A stretch of 64,000 nt of DNA, taken from the NCBI RefSeq assembly GCF_015209965.1, contig NZ_MU158690.1:248854-312853 (forward strand), in the 5' to 3' direction. Below the pieces are notes generated by a model. That model was not told the origin of the DNA, made no database searches, and saw nothing but the letters and a program-made list of their open reading frames with translations. Made by a program: the position numbers and the translations under genes. Of this stretch, positions 25,332 to 33,665 are shown piece by piece (positions within the stretch are counted from its first letter, which is position 1; each line of letters starts with the position of its first letter). This stretch comes from Sphingobacterium pedocola. GTDB lineage: Bacteria; Bacteroidota; Bacteroidia; Sphingobacteriales; Sphingobacteriaceae.

Positions 25332-26618
25332 ATGAAAAAGATAACGACTGTATTCACGATGTTCCTTTTGGTTCTAATTTGTAACGACAGCTATGCCCAA
25401 AATGCTGATGGATTTTTCCATGTGGGGGACACTTTACGTCTCACAGTGGATCAGGTACAGAATCATTCGGAGCCTACGATGCAGGTTCCAGTCACGGGGA
25501 AGAAATTGACCCTGATCGAAATATGGGGTGTTGGCTGCAAGGCCTGTATAGAAGCCATGCCTCGTCACCAACAGATGCAACAAAAGTATAACAACGATAT
25601 ACAGATCATTCTGCTCTGTGCGGATAGTCTCGCCCGCCTTAATAAAGCTAAAGAACGCATAGATAATATCAGGAATGTGCGGTTACCTATTATTACGGCT
25701 GAAAGTGGACTGCATAAAAAGTTTCAATTTCGACAGTACGGTACTTTCATATGGATCGATTCGGTAGGTGTAATCCAGTATATAACCAATGGTACATACA
25801 AAGACAGGGGAAGTATTGAGAAGTTTATAGCAGGGGAGGAATTATCTTTCAGCGAAAAAACTGAATTAAAATTGGATACGCGTAAGCCCGTAAAAGAGAA
25901 TATTGCAGAATATTTGGAAGATAACGAAGTCCTCTCTTTTTTTATGGCGAAAAAAGATCCAAAGTATCATTTTGCGGGTACTATAGCGAGAAAGACCGAT
26001 AAGGAGACAGGTAATATTGTACGAATATACTCTTATGATACCGACATTATCAAACTTTATAAGCACATTTATAAAAGACCTCTTTTGCATAAGACACTGG
26101 TTAAAATGGAAGTATCTGCTCCTGATCGGATTATGCCGGATTATCCTTCCGTAGGCGATAATAGATTTGTTTTCGATTTGAACGTGAGAAACGATATTTC
26201 TTCGGACAAGACGATGCAGTATCTAGAGGAGCAGCTTAAGTGGCTTTACAATATAAGAGGAACTTTGGTTAAACGTGACGTCAAATGCCTGGTTTTAAAG
26301 AGAATCGATAAGGTGGATCTTGCTTCCAAAACGACAGAAAGTATTAATAAATTGGACATGAATTACATGCTTCAGGTTCGAAACTTACCATGGTGGAATT
26401 TTATGACAGGGCTTACAAGCGGCAGTTATGCGGTGGAATTGCCACCGCTTCCAATTGTGGATGAAACAGGTATATCGAAGGACTTAAAAGTAGATTTATC
26501 TTTTCAATTGCGATATGATAATCTGGATTTGATGAATCAATCTTTGGCACCGTTAGGATTAAGGTTTGAGGAGGCGATAAGGGAATTAGAGGTGCTACTG
26601 ATCGAAGATTATATTTAA
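25332..26618 (+). CDS. TlpA-like thioredoxin-fold protein
   Basis: 428 residues from ATG 25332 (MKKITTVFTMFLLVLICNDS), a clear Sec signal; the longer frame from 25284 adds residues ahead of the signal. The TlpA-like domain (about 28-165) carries the redox motif C69-K-A-C72 in IWGVGCKACIEAMP, followed by QIILLCADSLARLNKAKERI and FQFRQYGTFIWIDSVG. The remaining 260 residues form an unassigned periplasmic domain. It probably acts as a disulfide reductase or folding factor for the SusCD partners or their cargo. Confidence 0.8.
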   Translation: MKKITTVFTMFLLVLICNDSYAQNADGFFHVGDTLRLTVDQVQNHSEPTMQVPVTGKKLTLIEIWGVGCKACIEAMPRHQQMQQKYNNDIQIILLCADSLARLNKAKERIDNIRNVRLPIITAESGLHKKFQFRQYGTFIWIDSVGVIQYITNGTYKDRGSIEKFIAGEELSFSEKTELKLDTRKPVKENIAEYLEDNEVLSFFMAKKDPKYHFAGTIARKTDKETGNIVRIYSYDTDIIKLYKHIYKRPLLHKTLVKMEVSAPDRIMPDYPSVGDNRFVFDLNVRNDISSDKTMQYLEEQLKWLYNIRGTLVKRDVKCLVLKRIDKVDLASKTTESINKLDMNYMLQVRNLPWWNFMTGLTSGSYAVELPPLPIVDETGISKDLKVDLSFQLRYDNLDLMNQSLAPLGLRFEEAIRELEVLLIEDYI

Positions 26619-26649
26619 CGATAAAGGGGGGGGGAAGTCCCCTCTATCG
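26619..26649. terminator. Stem between convergent genes
   Basis: CGATA-A-AGGGG pairs with CCCCT-C-TATCG across a G-rich loop, 1 nt after the TlpA-like stop and before the convergent small secreted-protein gene. No long T-run on either side, so a bidirectional terminator is likely but weakly supported. Confidence 0.45.
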
Positions 26650-26669
26650 CTAAACATAAAACCTACCAA

Positions 26670-27020
26670 TTACGGCTGTGGGATACCGAGTGTTGATGCA
26701 GGGCTATCAATTTCCTCAGACTTAACCCCCGCTTCCGGATTGTTTTCGTCGTTGAGCTGTTCCGTAGAGTAACCTCGTTGGCAGCCTGCTTCATTCTGCA
26801 CGCAACCGTCCGATTCCGCTTCCTGATTGTCGGCAGTGTTACTACCTAAGAAATTTGTCATTGATGGATCAAACCAGTGCAGTTCGTCCTGTACAGTGAC
26901 TGTTATTTTGTTCTCTTCTATTGCATCGCTTGTCAATGCATGTACACTTACTGTAGCAGCTGTACCTATTATGAATAGAGCAGCTACTCCTTTGATGATT
27001 GTTTTAATTTTTCTGTTCAT
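26670..27020 (-). CDS. Small secreted protein, DUF6520-like
   Basis: 116 residues from ATG 27020 (MNRKIKTIIKGVAALFIIGT), with a signal peptide ending near SVHA. The mature part is acidic, with an HWFDPSMTNF segment and two cysteines (C73, C80) in DGCVQNEAGCQRGYS, the Cys-Cys-GY pattern seen in the DUF6520 family of Bacteroidota. The longer frame to 27095 is rejected because it precedes the signal. Function unknown; such peptides often occur in multicopy arrays, but only one is seen here. Confidence 0.65.
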   Translation of the reverse strand: MNRKIKTIIKGVAALFIIGTAATVSVHALTSDAIEENKITVTVQDELHWFDPSMTNFLGSNTADNQEAESDGCVQNEAGCQRGYSTEQLNDENNPEAGVKSEEIDSPASTLGIPQP

Positions 27021-27305
27021 GACAGTGTTTTTAAAATGATTGTATTTTGAAAAATGTAATTTTGTTGTTGTGAGTAGCCCATGGCTCCAAGCCATCGGGG
27101 TTCAAGGTTCATTCTATGTACCGACCTGCCGGGGAACACTGCAAATTTTCTGTTATGAATCTTTCTTTTCATATGCTCTTACTTAAACGTTATTATACCT
27201 TCCACCTATTGGATAGGTTAAAGGTATAAAGCATATTTACCTCTTCGTTCTGCTATAGTTCACAATCTCAGGTGAAATAATTCACAAAATGAAATATAGT
27301 GCATG

Positions 27306-27845
27306 TTACCAGCCCGTTTTACCAAAGTATTCACGCGACATTGCCAAATAGCTTGAGATTACGACATTAGGAATCGCACCGGGGATATCCGGGAATAGTT
27401 TTTTAAACTTTTCTTTGCGGCTACGCTTTTCGATATCGAGCAATTCCTGTCTATAAAGTACCCGACGGATCCACTCCCGTACAATATCTTTTTCGAGGTG
27501 ATACAGGTCGGGGTGCGTACGGTGTACATCGGTTAGCGTATTAACAGGTAGGACAATCAGGATGGCATCCTGCTGTGTGTGGTACTCCCGTGATTCTTCT
27601 ACATAAAAGTCGGGTACGATACAACCGGGGCCAATAAAATGGATGATATTGCCGGTGTCGGTCGCTTCTAAACTGAGTATTCCTTTCGTGACAAGAAAAG
27701 CATCGAAGCTCCGCGATGGCAGAAAGCTGCCCTGTCGGATGCGCTTGATGCTGCTCCACGGTCGAAGCGCGCTCCACAGGGATTCGTCATAATTATGGAA
27801 GGTAAGCAGTGCCTGTTGAAAGGCATCTATGGGTTGTTTCATCAT
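27306..27845 (-). CDS. Crp/Fnr-like cNMP-binding-domain regulator
   Basis: 179 residues. The cNMP-binding fold is recognisable (IRQGSFLPSRSFDAFLVTKG, FIGPGCIVPDFYVEESREYH), followed by the long C-helix (YRQELLDIEKRSRKEKFKKL) and a short terminal helix-turn-helix (VVISSYLAMSREYFGK). It is a diverged member without an obvious cAMP-binding arginine. It reads away from the 28196 regulator. Confidence 0.75.
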   Translation of the reverse strand: MMKQPIDAFQQALLTFHNYDESLWSALRPWSSIKRIRQGSFLPSRSFDAFLVTKGILSLEATDTGNIIHFIGPGCIVPDFYVEESREYHTQQDAILIVLPVNTLTDVHRTHPDLYHLEKDIVREWIRRVLYRQELLDIEKRSRKEKFKKLFPDIPGAIPNVVISSYLAMSREYFGKTGW

Positions 27846-28195
27846 TTTGTTTTTTTAGTTTACAATGCCCGACGGATTAACCTGCTCGTAAATAATACCG
27901 CGGCCTGGGGGATGTGAGCGTGATGCTATTTACGTTTCAGTCTATCCGCCAGTTCTTAGAATGGTCTATTGGAGAATAATTTAACAACTAAGGTAGGAGC
28001 CATTTATCCATTGGTATAATCATTTCATGGGATTCGAAAACTATTTTTCGCAAAATCTGGGAATATCTATCACATACCAAATCCTGTTTCCCGTAATATG
28101 CGAAAAGCATTATTTTTGCCTTTTTTTATTGTTATTCCTGTTCATTTTTTAGTAGTTTAGAACGTATCTGTGAATCACAACCAATTAAAAAATAG
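27846..28195. other. Divergent intergenic region
   Basis: 350 nt between two divergently transcribed regulators, AT-rich toward 28196. It must hold both promoters. TATTTTTG (near 28112) matches the TAnnTTTG box for the rightward gene. No gene or strong inverted repeat found. Confidence 0.4.
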
Positions 28196-29167
28196 ATGCT
28201 GAAGAAATTAGTAGAATTATTAGAACCAAAAAAAGGGGGGCGTAAAAAATTGATCCATTACCTGATGGAGGAATTAGGGAAAAGTGAGAGTGCCGTCTAT
28301 CGGAGACTGAAAGATGCCAAATCGGTACCCGTAGAAGAGTTGCAGTCGCTGGTGGAGGAGAACGATCTCGGCTGGGCGATCTTCGATGGAAGTAGGGAAG
28401 AAACGTCTGTTTTGCAGCATATCAAACTGCAATCCCTAACAGAAGAGTCGTTACAGGAATACATCGCAAAGCTGTGGCGGGAGCTCGATCGCGCTGTTGC
28501 CGAACAAGACAATTCCATTCTGATTTTGGCGCAAGACATCCCATTGATTCATTACATGTGCTTACCTGATATCCTATGTTTCCGACTTTTCGATTGGGCT
28601 ACACAATTACAGCAGTTTAAAGGAAATTACAGTGATTTTGCCCTACGTTATAAAGGAATGTGCACGCGGATTTCGGAAGCTTCGCACTGCAGCTGGTATG
28701 TCAAACGTCCGTCGACCGAACTATGGAACGAATGTACCCTCGTACCCTTGATGAGGTCGATTAGGTATCAATATGGCCGAAATGCGCTCAATGAGAGGGA
28801 GCTTTCTTTGATCGAACAGGCCTTGAATAAAATAATAGCTACGTTGAGGAGCTGGCTGCAGAGGGGTAGTAAAGATGGAAATGGGGATGTCAAATTTGAA
28901 CTCTATGATTCCTATGCTAACCTCCCTATCCATATACTGTCTTATTCATTGGAAGGTCAGGTACGGAAACTTATCACGGTAGATCCATTTTGGCAAATGT
29001 TAATGGATGACGTGCTCGATGAAGAGGAAGATCGTGCCGTGCGCTTCAAGGCGATATTCAGCCGTTCCTCGTGTCTCAATAGTGTATCTGAAGTGGAGCA
29101 GGCGACTTTTTTCGGTAAACTGGAGACACAGGTGACGGACTTTTTTGCGGGTTTAAAGGAGCAATAG
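28196..29167 (+). CDS. Helix-turn-helix regulator, hypothetical
   Basis: 323 residues. The N-terminus (about 1-55, LIHYLMEELGKSESAVYRRL, VPVEELQSLVEENDLGWAIF) looks like an XRE-type HTH. A long all-helical C-terminal part without recognised domain follows (LQSLTEESLQEYIAKLWREL; LSLIEQALNKIIATLRSWLQ). Similar two-part proteins act as Bacteroidota transcription factors. Target unknown; it may control the downstream HTH and amidase cluster. Confidence 0.6.
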   Translation: MLKKLVELLEPKKGGRKKLIHYLMEELGKSESAVYRRLKDAKSVPVEELQSLVEENDLGWAIFDGSREETSVLQHIKLQSLTEESLQEYIAKLWRELDRAVAEQDNSILILAQDIPLIHYMCLPDILCFRLFDWATQLQQFKGNYSDFALRYKGMCTRISEASHCSWYVKRPSTELWNECTLVPLMRSIRYQYGRNALNERELSLIEQALNKIIATLRSWLQRGSKDGNGDVKFELYDSYANLPIHILSYSLEGQVRKLITVDPFWQMLMDDVLDEEEDRAVRFKAIFSRSSCLNSVSEVEQATFFGKLETQVTDFFAGLKEQ

Positions 29168-29346
29168 TTTGTAAGAACGAATTGTAAACGTAATATATCT
29201 TTTTCAGAACTGGCCTGTCCGGTAGGATGGTGTAGGGGTGTGAAGGTGCTTTTGTGTCGATCTTTTTAAGGCGAGGCCATTGGAGAACCTGATGCGCCAC
29301 GACATTGGGGGATTGCCCTGCAGGATGTTGCCCCAATCCTATTCTT

Positions 29347-29739
29347 ATGGAAAAGTATTTTGCTGAGCTGATCTCCTTGCATACCCAGCTCATACAACAA
29401 CGGGAATCCCAAGACAAAACGCTCCAACTTTTTTCTGAAAAACTCCAACAGCTTGCTGCCCATCTGGGCGCCGATGTTGATGCGGTGATAACGCCGAAGC
29501 TTGACGCGGAAGTCCAGGAAGCACAACTTCCCGAGCATGTAAGCGTACAATGGGCTGCAGATTACCTGGATATCCATCGATCTAATTTCTACCGCAACGT
29601 CGATGGCAAGCTGTTGTTCCGTGTGCTTCAAATCGGCATTCGCCCCTACTATTTAAAGAGCGATGTCGTATCTCTTATGGCCAAACATGAAAAAGGTGCG
29701 CATACCTTTAGTAAAATGGCAAAAAAGAAAAAGGGCTAA
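29347..29739 (+). CDS. Excisionase-like HTH DNA-binding protein
   Basis: 130 residues from ATG 29347. An N-terminal coiled-coil-like helix (MEKYFAELISLHTQLIQQRE) is followed by an HTH of the MerR/excisionase type (about 70-115; VQWAADYLDIHRSNFYRNVD, IRPYYLKSDVVSLM) and a Lys-rich tail. Similar small proteins regulate or accompany mobile segments. It directly precedes the 21-nt repeat array, a possible binding target. Confidence 0.6.
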   Translation: MEKYFAELISLHTQLIQQRESQDKTLQLFSEKLQQLAAHLGADVDAVITPKLDAEVQEAQLPEHVSVQWAADYLDIHRSNFYRNVDGKLLFRVLQIGIRPYYLKSDVVSLMAKHEKGAHTFSKMAKKKKG

Positions 29740-29795
29740 GCGGCTAAATGGTAATAAACTCAAGTATCCGTGATTCTATTTGATGGAGATGTATA

Positions 29796-30162
29796 TGCTA
29801 TTGGTTCAAAAGGGATTGTGTTTTACCCAAAAGGGTATCCAGCTGCCTGGAACAGAACTCCTTTTGATCTATAAGCAACTCCTTTTCGTCCGCCTGTGTT
29901 CCTTTTGCATTGGAAGGGGGATTCTTTTGATCCATATGCATATGATTTTGACCGATAATGGTTTACAGTTGATCGGGATAGAAACCAATCCCGGTCAACT
30001 GTGGTTCCTTTTGGTTCGACCGTAAGCCATAATAGACGAAAAGTACGTCCTTCTGCATCAAATAGGAACTTGTTTGATCCAAATGGGACTCCTTCCATTC
30101 GGAAAGGGTATTCTTTTGTTCGAAATGTGAACCCTTTTCGTCCAAAAGGGTACCCTTTTCAG
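29796..30162. repeat. Degenerate 21-nt tandem repeat array (about 17 units)
   Basis: Successive copies of a C(T/C)CTTTT-centred unit recur exactly 21 nt apart: CCTTTT at 30133 and 30154 and TCTTTT at 30112 keep strict register, and weaker copies extend left to about 29800. Read in the + frame the units give heptads ending in PF or SF (IRKGYSF, VRNVNPF, RPKGYPF), but two in-frame stops interrupt the left half. Units also alternate CCCTTTT with AAAAGGG, giving local palindromes such as AAAAGGGTACCCTTTT at 30144-30159. Either a decayed heptad-repeat gene or a non-coding array. Confidence 0.65.
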
Positions 30163-30292
30163 CTGTTTTTTTTCTCCAACTGTCGCAGGGCGTCCTGTTT
30201 CGGCGTAATTTTCATGTAGTCTGTTGCAGGTTGTCCTATCTCTCGATTTCGTACTACACCTCCCGTATCCTTGTATTATCAATTTACGAAAT

Positions 30293-30712
30293 ATGTTAAA
30301 TTATCTACAAGAACAACGGCTCATTCGGTCAAGGATCGAAGGGGTCAGGGAACAGGAAACGAATCCCACAGTCCAAAGGCGATTACGTCTTAGCTTGCTG
30401 CCAAGGAGCATACAGCTGGTGTTGCTGTGGCTTGGTCTGATCGGTGGAACGGCATTCGGCTACGTTTTACTCGGTCTGGCTGTACAACGGGTGGATCCGA
30501 CGGCAGGTTGGTTGGATATCGGAACACTGAGTCTACCGCTTTTTGCAGCATGGAGCTGCTTAATGGGATGGGGAATAGCAGGGTTGCTGCCTGCTCTCTT
30601 GTGCAAAATCGGCAGGAAAGGAGGTATTGGAAAATGGAGAAGATCTATGAACGGGTTACTCATGCTAGTCAGTTATATAGGCTATATCGCCGTACTCTGT
30701 GCGTTGCTGTAA
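30293..30712 (+). CDS. Small membrane protein, holin-like by position
   Basis: 139 residues from ATG 30293 (MLNYLQEQRLIRSRIEGVRE). A basic N-terminal cytoplasmic stretch precedes about three membrane segments (IQLVLLWLGLIGGTAFGYVL; SLPLFAAWSCLMGWGIAGLL; GLLMLVSYIGYIAVLCALL). No family recognised. It overlaps the downstream CHAP-type amidase gene by 79 nt in a different frame, indicating tight coupling. Holin-like function is inferred only from the amidase neighbour. Confidence 0.5.
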   Translation: MLNYLQEQRLIRSRIEGVREQETNPTVQRRLRLSLLPRSIQLVLLWLGLIGGTAFGYVLLGLAVQRVDPTAGWLDIGTLSLPLFAAWSCLMGWGIAGLLPALLCKIGRKGGIGKWRRSMNGLLMLVSYIGYIAVLCALL

Positions 30713-31239
30713 CTGTGATACTGCTGGGGACCGCTTTTGCACAACCATCGCTATCTGTCGACCGCCTGCGCCTACAAGCGACCTATCAGGCAGAATTGGG
30801 ACACTTCGATAAGAAGAAGGTGTCCGCATATCTGGCTTACACCGGATTGGATTATGGTCACGAATGGTGCGCTGCTTTTGTAAGCTATTGCTTCGCCCAA
30901 TTGGGACAGACGGAACCCCGCACCCCATGGAGTCCATCGCTTTTTCCGCAACGTAAACAGGTGTGGAATAACGGTGTGCGGGCTACCATGCCGACAGTCG
31001 TATTGCCGGGGATGGTGTGGGGTATACATATCGCCTCGAAAGGTCGCGTCGGTCACGTCGGTTTTGTGGACAGCTATGCGAAAGGTATGCTGACGACAGT
31101 CGAAGGCAATACGAGCGACCCCGACCGAAGGCAGCCTAATGGCGTATACCGCAAGCGCCGCAGCTGGCGCACGATAAAATCGCTTTCCGATTGGCTACAG
31201 GCCGATCCGGTCAGTAAACTAAATAAATCAAATTTTTAA
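30634..31239 (+). CDS. CHAP/TIGR02594-type peptidoglycan amidase with N-terminal signal
   Basis: 201 residues from ATG 30634, chosen because the hydrophobic segment LCVAVTVILLGTAFA (about 22-36) then lies at the N-terminus; earlier starts run through the preceding membrane gene. The catalytic pattern is C79 in GHEWCAAFVSYCF, H141 in KGRVGHVGFVD and a polar third position in VEGNTS (about 157-160). Such enzymes cut peptide cross-links or the amide bond in peptidoglycan, as phage endolysins or exported remodelling enzymes. The signal would release it to the periplasm without a large-hole holin. Confidence 0.8.
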   Translation: MEKIYERVTHASQLYRLYRRTLCVAVTVILLGTAFAQPSLSVDRLRLQATYQAELGHFDKKKVSAYLAYTGLDYGHEWCAAFVSYCFAQLGQTEPRTPWSPSLFPQRKQVWNNGVRATMPTVVLPGMVWGIHIASKGRVGHVGFVDSYAKGMLTTVEGNTSDPDRRQPNGVYRKRRSWRTIKSLSDWLQADPVSKLNKSNF

Positions 31240-31251
31240 AACTCAATTATC

Positions 31252-31884
31252 ATGAGAACAAAAAAAGTAAGAACAAATTATGAAGGTGTGAAATTGGATG
31301 AGCTGCACACCTTGGCCGGTAAGGTCGTAGACTGCTTGAGAGATAGCGCAATCTTTGTCGATCTGCCGATAGAGCTGATCGAATTGGAAACTCTTAGCCA
31401 AGATTTTCAGGCCAAATGGCAGATCGCCAAGAACGGTGGAAGCAAATTAGACAATGCGTTGAAGGACGAAGCTAAAGATGCCTTGCTCTTGGCATTTAGC
31501 CGATTGGCAATCTATGTCAATCAGAAAGCAGAAGGGAATCTGGCGACCTTATTGAGCTCTGGATTTTATCTGGAGGTGGATCCGACGCCGTCGAAAACCC
31601 CTAAAGTACCGGTATTGGTACAGTTGCTCGATGGCCCACAGAAAGGGCAGCTGCTTCTGAAATTTCGTAAGGTGCCGGCTACATGGCTGTACGAATACCA
31701 ATATGCAAGCGAAGAAGATGCAGATGGACAATTGCTGTGGAGCGAGTTATTGGCAACTACCAAGACCGCGAATAACATTCTTGCACCCGTACAGGCTGGC
31801 GTAACCTATTATGTACGCGTACGTGCGCGCAACGGTAAGGGGGTAAGCGACTGGTCGGCCGTGGTGAGCTTATTGGCTAGATAA
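31252..31884 (+). CDS. Helical protein with C-terminal fibronectin type III domain
   Basis: 210 residues, no signal peptide. The N-terminal 110 residues are helical (LHTLAGKVVDCLRDSAIFVD; LLLAFSRLAIYVNQKAEGNL). The C-terminus (about 115-208) has FN3 character (LLLKFRKVPATWLYEYQYAS; VQAGVTYYVRVRARNGKGVS then DWSAVVSLLAR). It follows the amidase by 12 nt, so it is likely co-transcribed. FN3 domains occur in phage/tailocin structural proteins and in surface proteins; neither role is proven. Confidence 0.6.
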   Translation: MRTKKVRTNYEGVKLDELHTLAGKVVDCLRDSAIFVDLPIELIELETLSQDFQAKWQIAKNGGSKLDNALKDEAKDALLLAFSRLAIYVNQKAEGNLATLLSSGFYLEVDPTPSKTPKVPVLVQLLDGPQKGQLLLKFRKVPATWLYEYQYASEEDADGQLLWSELLATTKTANNILAPVQAGVTYYVRVRARNGKGVSDWSAVVSLLAR

Positions 31885-31893
31885 TTTTTAGGG

Positions 31894-31935
31894 ATTAGAG
31901 ACTAGGGGTTAGTAATTAGAGATCAGGGGTTAGAG
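31894..31935. repeat. Two adjacent 21-nt direct repeats
   Basis: ATTAGAGACTAGGGGTTAG(TA) at 31894-31914 is followed at once by ATTAGAGATCAGGGGTTAG(AG) at 31915-31935, four mismatches. They sit in the gap behind the FN3 gene. Different sequence from the 29796 array despite the same unit length. Confidence 0.6.
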
Positions 31936-32046
31936 ACTGGATGTTTGTCATTAGTTTCTACCCTGGTGCTCTAGTTTATACAGAAATGTAGACCGCCATA
32001 GATCATAATTCCTTAACGCTTATTCATCAGCTAAGAAATTAAAAAC

Positions 32047-32475
32047 ATGAAATTAACATACATATATCTTATAGTACTGTGCGTCGGTTGCCGTAGCGTA
32101 CGACAAAAGCAGGAGGTTCAACAAAAGGCAGCTTCGGCCAATATACAATGGCAGCTCATGGAGCAGCATCAACGGATCGGCTATGTCGATAGCCAGGATA
32201 GGCATTGGTCCTTTTGGACGGATAGTTTATTCTACTTCCACCCCGACAGTGGCCTCTCCGCATACGGCGGAACCATGAAGTACCGGGATGTGCACCGCCG
32301 CAATGGAAGCGAGGAAGTGCAGTATCTTACCAAGGATAGTGTGGCGGCTAGCAACGACCGCTCGAGCGTATATAGCTGGATAAAGAAGGATGCGAAAACA
32401 ACGTTTGGATTCGGGATAACCTTGTTGATATTGGTGGCTGGACTAGTCTATTGGTTTTATCGGAAAGTAAAATAG
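32047..32475 (+). CDS. Small lipoprotein with C-terminal membrane helix (spanin-like topology)
   Basis: 142 residues. The N-terminus MKLTYIYLIVLCVGC ends in a lipobox-like VGC (Cys15). The middle is polar (WQLMEQHQRIGYVDSQDRHW) and the C-terminus is one hydrophobic helix with basic tail (about 117-142, FGITLLILVAGLVYWFYRKV). A protein lipidated at one end and membrane-spanning at the other matches the architecture of phage unimolecular spanins. No sequence similarity recognised. Its place behind an amidase and a small membrane protein strengthens the idea. Confidence 0.5.
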   Translation: MKLTYIYLIVLCVGCRSVRQKQEVQQKAASANIQWQLMEQHQRIGYVDSQDRHWSFWTDSLFYFHPDSGLSAYGGTMKYRDVHRRNGSEEVQYLTKDSVAASNDRSSVYSWIKKDAKTTFGFGITLLILVAGLVYWFYRKVK

Positions 32476-32641
32476 TACGGTAGCAGTGTTCAAATGAATA
32501 ATATGTAACAATCGGCGTGTTTTGTGAAAATAAAGGTATTGTTAACACCAAATTAATGCAATATTTTAAACAGAAAAAGCTTTCGAGCCTGTTATGGTGC
32601 TGGCGGCGAGGTATATGACGATGTGGATGTTTGTTCGTTCT

Positions 32642-32711
32642 GATAATATTGTATAATAAATGGATAACTAGAGATAATAATTTGGTGTAAAGAAACCGTT
32701 ACTTTGAATTA
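32642..32711 (+). promoter_or_regulatory. Bipartite promoter-like element, copy 1 (before DUF3826 and the pectin locus)
   Basis: An upstream block at 32642-32668 (27 nt, containing AATAAATGGATAAC) and a downstream block at 32698-32711 (GTTACTTTGAATTA, resembling the TAnnTTTG promoter box) are separated by 29 nt. Copy 2 at 44246-44315 has the same blocks and the same spacing. The upstream block holds two GATAA direct repeats 21 nt apart, as expected for a dimeric activator. It lies at the front of the pectin locus. Confidence 0.65.
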
Positions 32712-32821
32712 ATCAATTATAGATTGTGATCGTGAAGAGTCGATAGACAAATCAATTATGATACATTCGAATGAGAATTTTACAAAAAAATAGATTAGTT
32801 AAGGAGTTAATGATTAGAAAG

Positions 32822-33481
32822 ATGAGAGGATTACAAGCGTTTTATTTTCTTTTTTGTGTTTTTGCTTTTAGTATGGTATCTGCTCAAGACAACCGTCAGG
32901 AATACCTAAAGGTAATAACAGAACGTGCAGACAAGATCGTGGCGACATTAGATGTTGCAGATAGCGCGAAGTACTATAAAGTACGTACACTCGTGGTTAA
33001 CCAATACGATAGGGTTAATACGCATCACGAAGCTGAGCAGAAGGAGATACAGGCACTGAAAGAGAAATTTACGACGGATAAAGAAGTTCAAAAAGTAAAA
33101 ATAACGAAGCTAGAAGAAGCCAAAGCGAAGAAGCTACAAAAATTGAATGCGAAGTATGTCGCCAGTTTATCCAAGCTGTTGACGAAGGAGCAAGTCGAGG
33201 CGGTGAAAAACGGGATGACCTATAGTGTGCTGCCGAAGACGTATGTGGCTTTTCAAGAGATGATTCCGAGTTTAACGGTTCTACAGAAAGAATACATATT
33301 AACCAATCTGACTGAAGCAAGGGAACTAGCGATGGCTGAACCGGGATCAAAAGAGAAGCATGCCGTGTTTGGAAAATACAAGGGAAGAATCAACAATTAC
33401 CTATCTAAAGAGGGCTACGATTTGAACGAGGAAGGAAAGAAATGGCAGGAAAGGATAAAAAATAAGAAGAGTACGCTTTAA
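32822..33481 (+). CDS. DUF3826-family secreted protein
   Basis: 219 residues from ATG 32822 (MRGLQAFYFLFCVFAFSMVS, cleaved after SAQ). The frame extends to 32771 but the signal peptide fixes the later start. The mature part is helical and Lys-rich: YLKVITERADKIVATLDVAD, LTKEQVEAVKNGMTYSVLPK, YILTNLTEARELAMAEPGSK. It is the DUF3826 pattern seen at 62432. DUF3826 proteins recur in pectin-utilisation loci of Bacteroidota; their function is not established to my knowledge. The coiled-coil middle (QALKEKFTTDKEVQKVKITK) is longer than in the second copy. Confidence 0.75.
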   Translation: MRGLQAFYFLFCVFAFSMVSAQDNRQEYLKVITERADKIVATLDVADSAKYYKVRTLVVNQYDRVNTHHEAEQKEIQALKEKFTTDKEVQKVKITKLEEAKAKKLQKLNAKYVASLSKLLTKEQVEAVKNGMTYSVLPKTYVAFQEMIPSLTVLQKEYILTNLTEARELAMAEPGSKEKHAVFGKYKGRINNYLSKEGYDLNEEGKKWQERIKNKKSTL

Positions 33482-33524
33482 GCCAAGGAGTATTAACTTT
33501 ATAATAAATAATCAATTTAATAAT

Positions 33525-33558
33525 CTTACGCTTTTGGGGCTAACCGAAGGAGCGTAAG
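33525..33558 (+). repeat. Hairpin between DUF3826 and the surface lipoprotein gene
   Basis: CTTACGCT (33525-33532) and AGCGTAAG (33551-33558) are perfect 8-bp arms around 18 nt. No T-run follows, so it is a processing or stabilising stem more than a terminator. Confidence 0.45.
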
Positions 33559-33665
33559 TAGAACATGTGTATAAACCTATTTATTACCACGTTGAAATAA
33601 GAGAAGGAAAAGGGTAGTAAGTAAAAATCTATAATAAGTAACTAATTAATTTAAATAACCTAATC

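Noticed and set aside
29780..30025. 81-codon frame and neighbouring frames inside the repeat array
   Set aside because: Arise from the 21-nt periodicity; no start context and the heptad frame itself is interrupted by stops.
29796..30162. CRISPR array
   Set aside because: Units are contiguous 21-nt degenerate repeats with no spacers and no cas genes nearby.
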